NCBI RefSeq assembly: GCF_001683915.1
Contig: NZ_LXTT01000166.1
Span: 1-39,307 of the forward strand
Reading direction: 5' to 3'
Length of the DNA: 39,307 nucleotides
From: Allomuricauda sp. CP2A
GTDB lineage: Bacteria > Bacteroidota > Bacteroidia > Flavobacteriales > Flavobacteriaceae
In this document: positions 32,036 through 39,307 of the stretch, piece after piece
Position numbering within the stretch: position 1 is the first letter of the stretch
How the letters are laid out: each line of letters begins with the position of its first letter
Translations under genes and position numbers: made by a program
Notes under the pieces: model-generated
Told to the model about the DNA's origin: nothing
The model's input: the letters and a program-made list of their open reading frames with translations, nothing else
The model's database searches: none

Positions 32036-34417
32036 GCTTTCTAAAATTTTTAAATCTTTACCGAGGTAATTTGTCGCCAAGGTGGTGAACACCACAATAC
32101 TGATAGAGCTCAACGGCATCAGAATAGCGGCAATCACGGGCTGTAACTGACCTGTAACGGCAAAATACAATCCCACGACATTGTAACAGAGCGACAACAA
32201 AAAGCTCATTTTTATAATGCGAATGGATTTTTTGGACAGTTGTATGAACTTTGGCAGCATTCGCAGCTTGCTCGCATCCAGAATGCCATCACAAGCTGGT
32301 GAAAACACATTGATGTTTTCCGAAACAGCCAATCCTACATCACTTTGGGCCAGGGCCCCCGCATCGTTCAAACCATCGCCCACCATCAAAACTTTATGTT
32401 TTTCCTGTAAATGTCTGATGTATTCCAACTTGTTCTCTGGCTTTTGGTCAAACAGCATTGTTGTCTTTTCAGGAAGCACTTTTTCCAACTGCGCTTTTTC
32501 TCCATCATTATCCCCCGAAAGAATGCCCAGTTCCAAATCGGTTGCCAATTCATCAAAAATTTGGCTCATCCCATCGCGATAGGTGTTCTTGAACACGAAC
32601 CGTCCCTTAAAATCTTCATCGGCACTTACGTAGACCGAAGTATTGGTCAATGCATTGGATTTGCTTTCACCCACATAAGATGCCGAACCCACTTTTATGG
32701 AGTGCTCCTTATATTTGCCCTCGATACCTTTTCCGGTATGTTCTTGGAATTCTTCCAAGGTCATGATGGCATTGGATTTTAAAATAGTGTATAGTGATCG
32801 GCTCAACGGGTGGTTGGATGCCCTCAAGGTAGTTTTTAAGAGTGCAGTTTCCTCCTCCGTAAGTTCCATTCCTTCGTAGTGGATGGTGTCTTTTACATTA
32901 GTGGTCAAGGTTCCTGTCTTATCAAAAATGGCGATATCGATTTTCGACAAGCGTTCGATCACATTGGTATTCTTCAAATAGAATTTATGTTTCCCAAAAA
33001 TGCGTAGCATATTTCCCAAGGTAAATGGGGCCGCCAACGCAATGGCGCACGGACAGGCGATGATCAATACCGAAGTGAACACATTCAGGGCCAAACTTGG
33101 GTCAAAAATCAACCAAAAAGCGGTGGCCAAGGTGGCAATGCTCAAAACGGCAATGGTGAATCGTTTTCCAATGCTATCTGTAAGGGTCTGGAATTGACTT
33201 GCCTTGTCCTTTGCAAAAATGGAGTTGCCCCACAACTGGGTCAAATAACTTTGGGAGACGGATTTCAGCACCTCAACCTCCAAAACCCCTGAAAGTTGTT
33301 TGCCGCCCGCAAACAATTTTTCTCCCGATTCCTTAAAAACTGCTTCGGATTCGCCCGTTACAAAACTGTAATCGATTTCGGCAGTTCCTTTGATCAGAAT
33401 ACAGTCCACAGGGATAATTTCGTGGCTTCGGATCAAAACCCTATCCCCTACTTCAATGTTATAAATTTGGATATTTTCTTCTTCCCCGTTTTGCTTCAAA
33501 CGGGTAACGGCTATGGGAAAATAGGATTTGTAATCGCGTTCAAACGAAAGATAGGCGTAGGTTTTCTGCTGAAAAAATTTCCCCAATAGCAGAAAAAAGA
33601 CCAAGCCGGTGAGACTATCAAAAAAGCCGGAACCCAAATCAAACACAATGTCCACCGTACTCCTTAAAAAAAGCACCAATATCCCCAAGGCGATGGGCAC
33701 GTCAATATTCAATAATTTGGAACGGATGCCCTTGTAGGCCGAGATAAAATAATCCTGTGAGGCATAAAATACCACGGGCAGGGAAAAGGCGAACATCAAC
33801 CAACGGAAAACCTGCTTGTATTGGTCCAACCAAAATTCTTCTACCTCAAAATACTCGGGAAAGGAGAACAGCATCACATTGCCAAAGGCAAAACCCGCGA
33901 CACCCAACTTATAGATTAGGGAACGGTCTACTTTTTTTGCTTTCTTGTTGTATTCCTCAAGAGAGATATAGGGTTCGTAGCCGATGCTGCCCAGCAAAAG
34001 TACCAATGCTTTCAGGGAAAAATCCTCTGTTTTATAGGTAACCCGGATGGTTTTCTTTGGAAAGTCGACCTGGGAAACTTTAATGGCCGAATGTAGCTTG
34101 TTCAGGTTTTCCAATACCCAAATGCAGGAACTGCAATGAATGGTGGGAATACTCAAACTGACCACCTGTACGCCTTCTTCATTAAACTCCACGAGTTTCT
34201 GTACAATTTCTTGGTTGTCCAAAAAATCGTATTTCTGACGGATTTCGTTAGGTGTGGTTCCTGCTTTGCCCTCTATTTCGTAATAGGTGGACAGGCCGTT
34301 CGATGTAAAAATTTCGTAAACGGTTTTGCAACCATTGCAACAAAAATCCTTATCATCAAACTGCACATAACTTTTACCGCACTCGTCTCCACAATGATAA
34401 CAGGTTGGGTCTGTCAT
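32033..34417 (-). CDS. ccoI: Copper-translocating P1B-type ATPase for cbb3 maturation
   Basis: A 794-residue heavy-metal P-type ATPase. It has an N-terminal cysteine cluster (CYHCGDEC and FCCNGC, residues 6-30) of the type found in CcoI/FixI proteins. A heavy-metal-associated domain follows with CSSC (Cys95, Cys98). Next come the membrane helices with the transport motif CPC (455-457), the phosphorylation site DKTGT (Asp499), TGES in the actuator domain and GDGLNDAGAL in the hinge. It exports copper from the cytoplasm for insertion into the cbb3 active site. It has its own promoter, shared back-to-back with the Crp/Fnr gene. Confidence 0.95.
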   Translation of the reverse strand: MTDPTCYHCGDECGKSYVQFDDKDFCCNGCKTVYEIFTSNGLSTYYEIEGKAGTTPNEIRQKYDFLDNQEIVQKLVEFNEEGVQVVSLSIPTIHCSSCIWVLENLNKLHSAIKVSQVDFPKKTIRVTYKTEDFSLKALVLLLGSIGYEPYISLEEYNKKAKKVDRSLIYKLGVAGFAFGNVMLFSFPEYFEVEEFWLDQYKQVFRWLMFAFSLPVVFYASQDYFISAYKGIRSKLLNIDVPIALGILVLFLRSTVDIVFDLGSGFFDSLTGLVFFLLLGKFFQQKTYAYLSFERDYKSYFPIAVTRLKQNGEEENIQIYNIEVGDRVLIRSHEIIPVDCILIKGTAEIDYSFVTGESEAVFKESGEKLFAGGKQLSGVLEVEVLKSVSQSYLTQLWGNSIFAKDKASQFQTLTDSIGKRFTIAVLSIATLATAFWLIFDPSLALNVFTSVLIIACPCAIALAAPFTLGNMLRIFGKHKFYLKNTNVIERLSKIDIAIFDKTGTLTTNVKDTIHYEGMELTEEETALLKTTLRASNHPLSRSLYTILKSNAIMTLEEFQEHTGKGIEGKYKEHSIKVGSASYVGESKSNALTNTSVYVSADEDFKGRFVFKNTYRDGMSQIFDELATDLELGILSGDNDGEKAQLEKVLPEKTTMLFDQKPENKLEYIRHLQEKHKVLMVGDGLNDAGALAQSDVGLAVSENINVFSPACDGILDASKLRMLPKFIQLSKKSIRIIKMSFLLSLCYNVVGLYFAVTGQLQPVIAAILMPLSSISIVVFTTLATNYLGKDLKILES

Positions 34418-34439
34418 TTCACATTTGCTTTACCTGATG

Positions 34440-34513
34440 CAAATTTGTAATACTCTTCCTCTTAAAAATATGACATTTATCAGTTAATACTGTGTAGATT
34501 CCCTTTAAATTTG
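34440..34513. promoter_or_regulatory. Shared Fnr-like operator with divergent -7 elements for ccoI and the Crp/Fnr gene
   Basis: One palindrome, TGACATTTATCA (34471-34482), sits between two divergent genes. To the right, 23 bp lead to TAAATTTG (34506-34513, perfect) and then the Crp/Fnr ATG at 34537. To the left, 23 bp lead to CAAATTTG on the minus strand (34447-34440, one mismatch) and the ccoI ATG at 34417. A single bound dimer could drive both promoters, implying autoregulation. Confidence 0.82.
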
Positions 34514-34536
34514 TTGAATCAGGTAAACCAATCATT

Positions 34537-35226
34537 ATGGAAAGCAGGTGTGAAAATTGTATTATCCGACAGTTCAACTCGCTCCGTGCCATGAGCAAGG
34601 AAGAACTGAAGCAAGTTTCCGACTCCAAAACCACCAAGATCATCAAAAAGGGTGAGTCTATTTTTGAGGAAGGCGAAAAGCTCAATGGTGTTTATTGCGT
34701 AAGGAGCGGCGTTTCCAAACTTTCCAAACTCAGTGCCAATGGAAAAGACCAAATCGTGAAATTGGCCAGCAAAGGCGAAGTTCTGGGTCAACGTTCGGTT
34801 ATTTCACAAGAGAGTACAAATCTTTCCGCCATTGCTGTGGACACTATGGAGGTTTGCTTCATTCCAAAGGAGAGCATTACCACTACCCTTCAAAAGAATC
34901 CGGATTTCACTTTGGAGGTTTTGCGCCATATGGCCCACGATCTTAAAGAGGCCGATGATGTCATCGTCAATATTTCCCAAAAAACGGTAAAACAGCGTAT
35001 GGCAGAGGCCTTTCTTTACCTAAAGAACAATTTTGGTGAAGATGCCGATGGATTCTTGTCACTTACCCTTTCCAGGGAAGATATTTCCAATGTGGTGGGT
35101 ACTGCAACCGAATCTGCCATTAGAATCATTTCCGAATTCAAAAAGAACGGCCTGATTCGTACTTCAGGCAAAAAAATCGGTATTAAAGATGAGCGCAAAC
35201 TTCTCGAAATGGTCGAGGGCTTCTAG
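34537..35226 (+). CDS. Crp/Fnr family transcriptional regulator, FNR-like
   Basis: A 229-residue activator with a cyclic-nucleotide-binding-fold sensor domain (about 20-135), a dimer helix and a C-terminal winged helix-turn-helix. Cysteines at 5, 8 (CENC), 54 and 107 could ligate a 4Fe-4S cluster, by analogy with FNR. The pattern is not identical to E. coli FNR, so oxygen sensing is inferred. The recognition helix GTATESAIRII retains Glu192 and Arg196, equivalent to FNR Glu209 and Arg213 that read the TGA core. FNR Ser212 is replaced by Ile195, which may explain TGAC instead of TGAT half-sites. Nine matching promoters are visible around it, including its own. Confidence 0.92.
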   Translation: MESRCENCIIRQFNSLRAMSKEELKQVSDSKTTKIIKKGESIFEEGEKLNGVYCVRSGVSKLSKLSANGKDQIVKLASKGEVLGQRSVISQESTNLSAIAVDTMEVCFIPKESITTTLQKNPDFTLEVLRHMAHDLKEADDVIVNISQKTVKQRMAEAFLYLKNNFGEDADGFLSLTLSREDISNVVGTATESAIRIISEFKKNGLIRTSGKKIGIKDERKLLEMVEGF

Positions 35227-35242
35227 ACCATTTTTCAAAACC

Positions 35243-35285
35243 TGACAATTGTCATAGTATCCCCTAGCCCATAGGTCTAATTTTA
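35243..35285 (+). promoter_or_regulatory. Fnr-like operator and -7 element upstream of the third USP
   Basis: TGACAATTGTCA (35243-35254), a perfect palindrome, then 23 bp, then TAATTTTA (35278-35285), one mismatch from TAnnTTTG. The USP ATG is 22 nt further. The operator begins 17 bp after the Crp/Fnr stop codon, so the USP has its own regulated promoter. Confidence 0.83.
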
Positions 35286-35307
35286 TTGCATCGTAAAATG
35301 TAGTCCG

Positions 35308-36210
35308 ATGCAAAAGATATTGATACCTACGGATTTTTCGGAGAATGCATGGAATGCCATTGATTACGCCATGCAATTGTTTCGCAACAGGCGTTGTACT
35401 TTTTATTTGCTCAACACCTATACCCCTGTCATCCCAAGCAGCCGATTTATGGCCAAAATGATTGATGGGGTTCGCATTGTGGATGCAGTCCGGGAAAATT
35501 CTGAACGGGAATTGAGCAAAACCGTGGAACGAATCAAGACCAAATACGGAAACCCTAACCACAGTTTCGAGACCATTTCTTCCTTTAACCTATTGGTGGA
35601 AGAGGTAAAAGATATTGTGGAAACTTTTGGTATCCATATGGTAGTTGCCGGCACAAAGGGAGCATCTGGAGTGGATGAGGTATTTATGGGCAGCAACACG
35701 GTTCGGATAATAAAAAGCACTAAAAAATGCCCCGTTTTGGCCATTCCCTATCATTTTGAATATGTTACGCCTTCGGAGATTGCTTTTGCCACGGACTTTA
35801 ACCGGTTTTATACCTCTTCCGAACTATCTCCCTTGTTGGAAATGGCCAAGATGTTCAATGCCACTATCCGCATTGTGCACGTACAGTACGGCATAAAGGC
35901 ATTGAGTGAACTTCAACAGTTCAATTTAAACATGCTGCGCCGGTACCTTGGCGATGTGGAACATTTTGTACACACGGTTTCCGAGCTCAATTCGGTTTCC
36001 CATACTCTGGAAACGTTTTCCAAAGAGTTGGGGATCCATTTGTTGGCCATGTTGAACTACCAGCACAGCTATATGGAAAAGATGACCCGTGAGCCCATCA
36101 TCAAAAGAACGGCGTTCCACACCCAAATACCTTTATTGGTGATTCCGGAACTGGGTATGGAGGGCATTTCCGCTAAGCAAGAAGAGGAAGAGCTGGAGTC
36201 CCACAATTAA
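35308..36210 (+). CDS. Universal stress protein, tandem domains with degenerate second loop
   Basis: A 300-residue protein starting QKILIPTDFSENAWNAIDYA. The first UspA domain has a full ATP loop, GTKGASGVDEVFMGSN. The second domain keeps the fold (IAFATDFNRFYTSSELSPLL) but its loop reads LNYQHSYMEKMTREPIIKRT, without the glycines, so only one nucleotide site is expected. The C-terminus is Glu-rich (KQEEEELESHN). Its own Fnr-like promoter lies directly upstream. The dehydratase gene follows after 50 bp with a separate -7 element. Confidence 0.92.
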   Translation: MQKILIPTDFSENAWNAIDYAMQLFRNRRCTFYLLNTYTPVIPSSRFMAKMIDGVRIVDAVRENSERELSKTVERIKTKYGNPNHSFETISSFNLLVEEVKDIVETFGIHMVVAGTKGASGVDEVFMGSNTVRIIKSTKKCPVLAIPYHFEYVTPSEIAFATDFNRFYTSSELSPLLEMAKMFNATIRIVHVQYGIKALSELQQFNLNMLRRYLGDVEHFVHTVSELNSVSHTLETFSKELGIHLLAMLNYQHSYMEKMTREPIIKRTAFHTQIPLLVIPELGMEGISAKQEEEELESHN

Positions 36211-36221
36211 CGTCCCGTTGT

Positions 36222-36229
36222 TATCTTTG
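36222..36229 (+). promoter_or_regulatory. -7 element for the dehydratase gene
   Basis: TATCTTTG is an exact TAnnTTTG match and ends 31 nt before the ATG at 36261. No Fnr-like palindrome sits upstream, suggesting constitutive or otherwise controlled expression. A clear -33 TTG at the usual distance was not seen. Confidence 0.4.
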
Positions 36230-36260
36230 CCTTGATTGGGTCGCTTCAAAAGGCAATTCT

Positions 36261-37196
36261 ATGCACAAACAACAACTAATTGACTGCCACGAGCGGATAA
36301 AACCTTTTATCCACAACACTCCTGTGCTCACTTCCCGCCTCATTGACGAGATGGCTGGTGCCCATTTGTTTTTTAAATGTGAAAACTTTCAGCGTATGGG
36401 CGCTTTTAAAATGCGTGGAGCAGCCAACGCCATAATGCAACTTTCGGATGAACAAAAGAAGAACGGTGTAGTCACACATTCTTCGGGCAATTTTGCCCAA
36501 GCCCTGTCCCTTTCCGCACAAAGTTTAGGGGTTAAAGCCTATATTGTGATGCCAAGTTCAGCTCCCCAAGTAAAAAAAGATGCAGTCAAGGGCTATGGAG
36601 GCATCCTGATCGAATGTGAACCCACCTTGGCGGCCAGGGAACGTGAATCTGATCGTATTGTAAACGAGCACGGGGCTACTTTTATCCATCCTTCCAACAA
36701 CGACCATGTGATTTTAGGACAGGGAACTGCCTGCAAAGAACTGTTGGAACTATACCCAGATCTTGATTACGTGGTGACCCCCGTTGGCGGCGGCGGATTG
36801 ATTGCGGGAACCGCTCTTGCCGCATATTACTTTGGGAACGATTGTAAGGTCATTGGTGGCGAACCTTTTGAGGTGGACGATGCCTATCGCTCCTTACAAA
36901 GTGGAAAAATAGAAACCAATACCACCACAAACACCATTGCCGACGGTTTAAAAACGCAGTTGGGTGATCGAAACTTTCCCATTATTCAAAAGCATGTGGA
37001 AGAAATTGTCCGCGTGACCGAAGAAGAAATCATTGCGGCCATGCGATTGATTTGGGAACGCCTTAAAATTGTATGCGAACCTTCCAGTGCGGTAGCTTTG
37101 GCCGCTATTTTTAAGAAAAAGGACGAACTATCGGGCAAAAAGATTGGAGTTATAATCTCTGGAGGAAATGTAGATATAAGTGCCCTGCCATTTTAA
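36261..37196 (+). CDS. Threonine ammonia-lyase / serine racemase-like PLP enzyme
   Basis: A 311-residue fold-type II PLP enzyme. The Schiff-base lysine is Lys50 in GAFKMRGA, the substrate-carboxylate loop is SSGNFAQ (74-80), and the phosphate-binding glycine loop is VGGGGLIAG. The C-terminal CEPSSAVALAA and IISGGNVD complete the pattern. No ACT regulatory domain is present, so it is the short catabolic or racemase form rather than biosynthetic IlvA. Threonine deamination to 2-oxobutyrate, serine dehydration or serine racemisation are all possible. It stands alone and its stop overlaps that of the convergent histidine kinase by 4 nt. Confidence 0.9.
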   Translation: MHKQQLIDCHERIKPFIHNTPVLTSRLIDEMAGAHLFFKCENFQRMGAFKMRGAANAIMQLSDEQKKNGVVTHSSGNFAQALSLSAQSLGVKAYIVMPSSAPQVKKDAVKGYGGILIECEPTLAARERESDRIVNEHGATFIHPSNNDHVILGQGTACKELLELYPDLDYVVTPVGGGGLIAGTALAAYYFGNDCKVIGGEPFEVDDAYRSLQSGKIETNTTTNTIADGLKTQLGDRNFPIIQKHVEEIVRVTEEEIIAAMRLIWERLKIVCEPSSAVALAAIFKKKDELSGKKIGVIISGGNVDISALPF

Positions 37197-38656
37197 ATTT
37201 TGGAGCTGGTCGGAAACGTAATGGTAAAAGTTGTGCCAACACCTTTTTCACTTTCCACCTCAATTCTTCCTTCCATCGCCTCAACTTGGGTCTTTACAAG
37301 ATACAGTCCCAGCCCTTTTCCATCGGTGTCTCCACTTAGCCTACCGTACATGTTAAAAATCTTCCTTTCCCTTTCCGGGGTAAGTTCCATGCCAATTCCA
37401 TTGTCCTTAACATGGATCAATATGGAGTCATCTGTCAACTGGGTCGAAATTTCCACAATGGGAACAACACCTTCCTTGGCATAATTGATGGCATTGAGAA
37501 CAAGATTATATAAAATATTGACAAAGTAGCTTTTGAGACCCACAATAGACCCAACTTGTGAAAAATCAGTTTTAATCACCGCATTGGTTTTGGCCGTTTC
37601 TTCGGAAAGCAATCCATCCACGTCTTTCATCACCTCTGTCAAAATGATTTCCCGGAACCTTTCCCTATCGGTATTCTTCATCGATAAAGAAAGATTAAGG
37701 TCTTTTATGGTTTGGTCCAATGCTTCCGTGGTGTTCTCAATTTTCCTTACAATGTCATCATTCATTTCATCCTTGCCCCATTCGTATATTTTAGACAACA
37801 TCAAAAGATTTGAGATAGGTCCCCTAAGGTTATGGGAAATAATCCGTACAAAATTTTGAAGCTCGTTGTTCTGCTGTACTATCTGTTCATTGTTCTTTAC
37901 ATCTTTGGTCACCTCCTGTGTGGTGCCCGACATGCGATAAGGCTTGTTGTTTTCATCGTAGTATACCTTACCCTTTTGATGCACATACCTCACTTCGCCA
38001 CCATTGACAACAATTCTATGGACAATATCATGCAACATATTCTTTTGAATGCTCCGTTCCACATTTTTATTGAAAATTTCCCTGTCTTCCGGATGTATAA
38101 TTTCCATTAGCGCCTCATAATTGGCCCCAAATTCACCGGGAACCTGCCCAAAAATGCTGAAAAGTTGATTGGACCAGGTTATCTTGTTTCGCAGCATATC
38201 CCAGTTCCAGTGCCCTACGTTGGTTATTCTTTGAACCTCATTATACTTATTTTCACTGGCTTCAAGCCTATGGATATTGTCAACTTCATTGGTAATGTCC
38301 TTCTGCCATATACTGCACCCCACCAATTTGCCAGACGCTTCCATAAAAGGTTGAAACGCAAATTCATGGACACGAAAAGACCCCCCTTTGACCAAAGTGT
38401 GCTTTGCCGTTACAGCATAGCGGTTCAATGCCCGTTCACAGCCTTTCCCGCAAATGCTGAAAAAATAACTTTTGTCATAAATGGGCCTTAAGTCCAGGCC
38501 TATTTGCGGCTCACTGCCCAACTCTTCCTTGAATTTTTGTTCAAACGAATGGTTAAAGGACGTTAATTGGAAATCTTTATCCATGGTCCAGATAACATCA
38601 CTGCTATCTTCTAAGATTTCAATTGCATCTTGTATGCGAACTTGTTTTTTTTTCAC
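37193..38656 (-). CDS. PAS domain-containing sensor histidine kinase (soluble)
   Basis: A 487-residue kinase without membrane segments. Two PAS modules are visible (about 8-125 and 133-255; the second has the PAS/PAC pattern GHWNWDMLRNKITWSNQLF and YDENNKPYRMSGTTQEVT). The phospho-acceptor is His275 in ISHNLRGPISNLL. The ATPase domain has the N-box YFVNILYNLVLNAINYA, G1 VKDNGIGM and G2 DGKGLGLYLVKTQ. Three cysteines (Cys69, Cys73 and Cys114) lie in PAS1, so haem or redox sensing is possible but unproven. The response regulator gene 225 bp upstream on the same strand may be its partner. Confidence 0.93.
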   Translation of the reverse strand: MKKKQVRIQDAIEILEDSSDVIWTMDKDFQLTSFNHSFEQKFKEELGSEPQIGLDLRPIYDKSYFFSICGKGCERALNRYAVTAKHTLVKGGSFRVHEFAFQPFMEASGKLVGCSIWQKDITNEVDNIHRLEASENKYNEVQRITNVGHWNWDMLRNKITWSNQLFSIFGQVPGEFGANYEALMEIIHPEDREIFNKNVERSIQKNMLHDIVHRIVVNGGEVRYVHQKGKVYYDENNKPYRMSGTTQEVTKDVKNNEQIVQQNNELQNFVRIISHNLRGPISNLLMLSKIYEWGKDEMNDDIVRKIENTTEALDQTIKDLNLSLSMKNTDRERFREIILTEVMKDVDGLLSEETAKTNAVIKTDFSQVGSIVGLKSYFVNILYNLVLNAINYAKEGVVPIVEISTQLTDDSILIHVKDNGIGMELTPERERKIFNMYGRLSGDTDGKGLGLYLVKTQVEAMEGRIEVESEKGVGTTFTITFPTSSKI

Positions 38657-38777
38657 CTTTCTAAACTTTTACAAAACAATTTATGGTGTATTGCGAAGGG
38701 GGAAATAAAGTATCACTGAGACACTGCGCCATAAAGTTTACTTCATAAATATTTTTTGCCAAAACCACCGGTTTCAA

Positions 38778-38811
38778 CAAATATATTCGGTTAAAACTTT
38801 ATTGTTGGCAA
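38778..38811 (-). promoter_or_regulatory. Putative promoter of the histidine kinase gene
   Basis: On the minus strand TATATTTG (38785-38778) is an exact -7 match, with a TTG (38811-38809) 23 bp upstream as a possible -33 element. The start codon is about 120 nt downstream, so the leader would be long. The rest of the 225-bp gap (38657-38881) is AT-rich with no other structure that I can see. Confidence 0.4.
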
Positions 38812-38881
38812 CGTCAAAATACCAAAAAACAATTGAAATTGATTTGGATTTAGAAATTTTGAATATAGATTATTCAAAAAT

Positions 38882-39271
38882 TTAGGAGAAGGAACCTTGC
38901 AGGTATTCTTCCAAATGCTCAATCTGCAATGGTTTTGTAATAAATTCCTTTACGTATTTATCATACTTTTTGGCTTCTTCCCTATCCTCATCCGATTCTG
39001 AGGATGTAACGAGCAAAACTTCGTTGGTTCCAGGAAAATCTTCAAGCATCATAAATTCCAAGAATTCAAATCCACTCATTTCCGGCATGTTTATGTCAAG
39101 AAGAATCAATGTCTTAACGTTCGGGTTATCCCTAAACCTGAGATCATCAAGTGCCAATTCGGGGTTGGTAAAGCTTTTAAGTTTATCCTCCATTCCCATT
39201 CTTCTGAAATGGATTGCATTCACGGTGTTAACAAGGTCCTCGTCATCGACCAAATAAATTTCCTTGTACAT
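38882..39271 (-). CDS. Single-domain response regulator (CheY-like receiver)
   Basis: A 129-residue receiver domain without an output domain. It has the acidic pocket Asp9-Asp10 in YLVDDED, the phospho-acceptor Asp59 in LLDINMPEMSG, Thr89 in LLVTSSES and Lys113 in FITKP. Such stand-alone receivers act by protein contact or in phosphorelays. The histidine kinase downstream on the same strand is a plausible partner, although a 225-bp gap with its own promoter candidate separates them. The promoter of this gene is cut off by the window end. Confidence 0.93.
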   Translation of the reverse strand: MYKEIYLVDDEDLVNTVNAIHFRRMGMEDKLKSFTNPELALDDLRFRDNPNVKTLILLDINMPEMSGFEFLEFMMLEDFPGTNEVLLVTSSESDEDREEAKKYDKYVKEFITKPLQIEHLEEYLQGSFS

Positions 39272-39307
39272 ATGGTTTAGTTGATATGGTTTTGGTTTAG
39301 CTAATCG

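Noticed and set aside
1..39307. CRISPR arrays, prophage genes, insertion sequences or antiphage systems
   Set aside because: No direct-repeat arrays, transposase, integrase, capsid or nuclease/helicase defence genes were seen. Gene content is metabolic and regulatory throughout.

Overview
The window looks like chromosome from a marine Flavobacteriaceae bacterium (Bacteroidota), with Muricauda/Allomuricauda-like gene content. This placement is inferred from several features. Promoters carry a TAnnTTTG -7 element rather than TATAAT, and Shine-Dalgarno sequences are weak. cbb3 oxidase subunits CcoN and CcoO are fused in one protein, histidine kinases carry HNLRGP-type H-boxes, and there is a TonB-type energy transducer. 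No phage, insertion sequence, CRISPR array or rRNA was seen. One tRNA-Ser(GGA) lies at the left edge.

Layout. 1-7.9 kb: tRNA-Ser, an asparaginase/TatD pair, a retropepsin-like protease, the 2-oxoglutarate dehydrogenase genes sucA-sucB, and a membrane acyltransferase. 7.9-13.3 kb: a small unknown protein, galE with a sugar aminotransferase, Kdo transferase waaA and a sugar porter, i.e. envelope and sugar metabolism. 13.4-18.8 kb: a 49-residue membrane peptide, a lipoprotein, a ribosome hibernation factor, a universal stress protein (USP) with phosphofructokinase, a ROK sugar kinase and TonB. 18.9-24.3 kb: an M14 deacylase overlapping a GCS2-CBS ligase, divergent from hemN and a second USP. 24.4-34.4 kb: a complete cbb3-oxidase locus (ccoI, ccoS, ccoNO, ccoQ, ccoP, ccoG, ccoH, a DsbD_2/TauE-SafE membrane protein), ending in an acetyl-CoA hydrolase/CoA-transferase. 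34.5-36.2 kb: a Crp/Fnr regulator with an FNR-like cysteine pattern and a third USP. 36.2-39.3 kb: a threonine dehydratase/serine racemase-like enzyme, a PAS histidine kinase and a single-domain response regulator.

The main discovery is a regulon visible directly in the DNA. Eight copies of a TGAC-N4-(A/G)TCA palindrome (core TGA-N6-TCA, the FNR-family geometry) lie in front of nine transcription units. In all nine cases exactly 23 bp separate the palindrome from a -7 element (TAnnTTT(G/A), or CAnnTTTG once), which puts the palindrome centre near -41, the class II activator position. The units are the hibernation factor, USP-phosphofructokinase, TonB, GCS2-CBS/M14, hemN-USP, ccoS-NO-Q-P-G-H..., ccoI, the Crp/Fnr gene itself, and the third USP. 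The simplest reading is a low-oxygen programme run by the regulator at 34537-35226. It would combine high-affinity respiration and copper supply, anaerobic haem synthesis, glycolytic flux, ribosome hibernation, stress proteins, TonB energisation and an uncharacterised amidoligase/deacylase pair.
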